Below, piece after piece: positions 62,959 through 64,000 of a DNA stretch of 64,000 nt. Each line of letters starts with the position of its first letter. Position 1 is the stretch's first letter. Position numbers and translations under genes: made by a program. This DNA comes from FEN-1099 sp964511015 (GTDB lineage Bacteria > Lernaellota > Lernaellaia > Lernaellales > Lernaellaceae). A model generated the notes under the pieces. It saw nothing but the letters and a program-made list of their open reading frames with translations, did not search any database and had not been told where the DNA came from. The stretch lies in the NCBI GenBank assembly GCA_964511015.1, contig CAZEDX010000010.1, forward strand, positions 21,902-85,901. Reading direction: 5' to 3'.

Positions 62959-63702
62959 ATGTCTCGGGCAATCGCCATCGTCGCGCTCGCCGCGTTGCTG
63001 GCGGGAGCGCTGGTTGCGGCCGCGGACTCGCTGCGGACGGACGTGGTGTTGACCACGACCGACCGCGTGCGCGTGCACGGCACCTACGTCGCCACGCCCG
63101 GGGCGGTGGGGCGCGGGCTGATCCTGCTGCATCAGATGCGGCACGAACGGTCCGACTGGAAGGCCTTCGCCGAGCAGGCGCGGGCCGCCGGCTTTCACTC
63201 GCTGGCCATCGACCTGCGCGGGCACGGCCGGTCGACCCAGACCGCCGACGGCCGCGCCCTATCGTTGGCTTCGTTCCGCAACGCCGATTTTGCGGCGATG
63301 ATCAACGACGTCGAGGCGGCCGCGAAGTACTTGCGCGAGCGACCCGACGTCGACCACGCCCGCCTGTACCTGGTGGGCGCGAGCATCGGCGCGAACCTGG
63401 CGCTGGCCTTCGCGGCGGCGCACCCGGACGTGGTCAAGGGCGTGGTGCTGCTGAGCCCCGGCCTCGACTATCGCGGCGTCGCCACCGAGCCGGCGGTGTC
63501 GAAGTATCCGGGGCGGATGTTGTTGTACTCGTCGCAGGGCGATGAGTATTCGTACCAGTCGGTGCAACGCCTGGCGCAGCTCGCCGGCGCGGCCCGCGGC
63601 ATGGCCCGCTATTACAGCGGCGACGGGCACGGCACCGACCTGATGTTGACGCACGCGGAGATGAGCGCCGCCATCGTCGCGTGGTTGAAGGCATTGCCGT
63701 AG
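62959..63702 (+). CDS. Exported alpha/beta hydrolase
   Basis: A 247-residue alpha/beta-hydrolase with a signal peptide (to about residue 22, LVAAAD). The oxyanion region LLHQMRHERSDW, the LRGHGRS loop, the nucleophile elbow GASIGAN and the catalytic His in GDGHGTD are visible; the Asp is likely in SSQGDEY. It resembles dienelactone-hydrolase/lysophospholipase-like esterases. A GGGGGTGG site precedes the ATG. It is followed 5 nt later by a nitrilase-family gene. Confidence 0.88.
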   Translation: MSRAIAIVALAALLAGALVAAADSLRTDVVLTTTDRVRVHGTYVATPGAVGRGLILLHQMRHERSDWKAFAEQARAAGFHSLAIDLRGHGRSTQTADGRALSLASFRNADFAAMINDVEAAAKYLRERPDVDHARLYLVGASIGANLALAFAAAHPDVVKGVVLLSPGLDYRGVATEPAVSKYPGRMLLYSSQGDEYSYQSVQRLAQLAGAARGMARYYSGDGHGTDLMLTHAEMSAAIVAWLKALP

Positions 63703-63707
63703 GAAGC

Positions 63708-64000
63708 ATGGAACAGACAGTCAAGATCGCCGGCCTGCAGTTCGCGTCGAAACCCGATGTCGAGCGCAATCTGCGGCGGGCGTTGGAAATGCTCGAGGCC
63801 GCAGCCGACCGTGGCGTGCGCCTCGCGGTGCTGCCCGAGCTGTGGGCGTATCCGTGGTTCGTGGCGAAGGTCGACGAGGCCGCGCGTGCGTGGGCCGAGC
63901 CGGTGGACGGTCCGCTGCTCACGGCGGTGGCGGCGAAGGCGGCTCAGCGCAAGCTATTCGTGATCTGCCCGTGGTACGAACGCGACGCGGCGACAGCCCA
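63708..64000 (+). CDS. Carbon-nitrogen (nitrilase family) hydrolase, 3' end outside window
   Basis: The open frame from ATG at 63708 runs off the end of the window (about 97 codons). It starts VKIAGLQFASKPDVERNL and has LPELW with the first catalytic Glu of the nitrilase superfamily Glu-Lys-Cys triad; Lys and Cys lie outside. An AGGAAGC site overlaps the preceding stop region, so it is probably co-transcribed with the alpha/beta hydrolase. Subfamily (amidase, omega-amidase, N-carbamoylase) cannot be told from this part. Confidence 0.85.
   Translation, partial: MEQTVKIAGLQFASKPDVERNLRRALEMLEAAADRGVRLAVLPELWAYPWFVAKVDEAARAWAEPVDGPLLTAVAAKAAQRKLFVICPWYERDAATA

Noticed and set aside
62342..63052. 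A 236-codon frame through repeat copy B
   Set aside because: It overlaps the signal peptide region of the alpha/beta hydrolase gene, lacks a good start site and its relative in copy A has a stop codon.

Overview
The window looks like part of a metagenome-derived chromosome (GC roughly 60%+, with one 10-N scaffold gap) from an uncultured Gram-negative, deltaproteobacteria-like organism. Evidence: many lipoproteins and signal peptides, an LptM-like/DapF pair, DegP-type protease, TolC-like and sigma-54-activator remnants, and exported proteins with long Asp/Thr spacers (DDDTTDDD-type) of the kind seen in Myxococcota and Lernaellota-like lineages. The exact phylum cannot be fixed from the sequence alone.

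Layout. 1-6 kb (+): a GH84 glycosidase cut by the window edge and a subtilisin-like protease, both ending in an Asp-rich tail plus GGCGC, then a PlsC acyltransferase. 6-14.1 kb (-): one long tightly packed run, selD - dus - fis-like - mobB - Cys-rich lipoprotein - amidohydrolase - two small exported proteins - membrane sulfatase-like enzyme. selD carries an in-frame UGA (Sec15) that splits the gene for a naive ORF caller. 14.2-18.2 kb: malate dehydrogenase, Spy/CpxP-like protein, Asp/Thr lipoprotein, TMTC-like membrane/TPR protein. 18.2-32.2 kb (-): DUF2079-like protein, GT2, AAA+ ATPase with a membrane coiled-coil partner, ComF, ApgM, RsfS, a clan-D glycosidase lipoprotein, methyltransferase, LepA, SRPBCC protein.

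32.2-36.9 kb is a decay zone around tRNA-Gly(GCC)/tRNA-Cys(GCA): a run of unrelated perfect palindromes, one copy of a dispersed ~320-nt repeat (second copy near 62.4 kb), a fused FGE-like/ERG2-sigma-receptor-like pseudogene, and remnants of a TolC-like gene, a VTC-domain gene and a sigma-54 activator; only an SDR gene is intact. 36.9-42.3 kb (+) is a cell-envelope run (RnfG-like, FecR-domain, IPT lipoprotein, LptM-like, DapF, HtrA/Deg, FmdB). A beta-propeller lipoprotein follows, broken by the N gap.

46.5-62.1 kb (-) is the most unusual part. A PcnB-like nucleotidyltransferase is followed by a NodU/TobZ-type carbamoyltransferase overlapping (ATGA) a 2282-residue protein with five radical-SAM CxxxCxxC sites: one SPASM-type domain followed by four tandem ~490-residue B12-binding-like/radical-SAM modules. 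Immediately downstream lie an SGNH hydrolase, an MBOAT O-acyltransferase, a second SGNH hydrolase and two small related membrane proteins. I infer a cluster that builds or decorates a small molecule or envelope glycan/lipid by radical chemistry, carbamoylation and O-acylation; the product is unknown. The window ends with an exported alpha/beta hydrolase and the start of a nitrilase-family gene.
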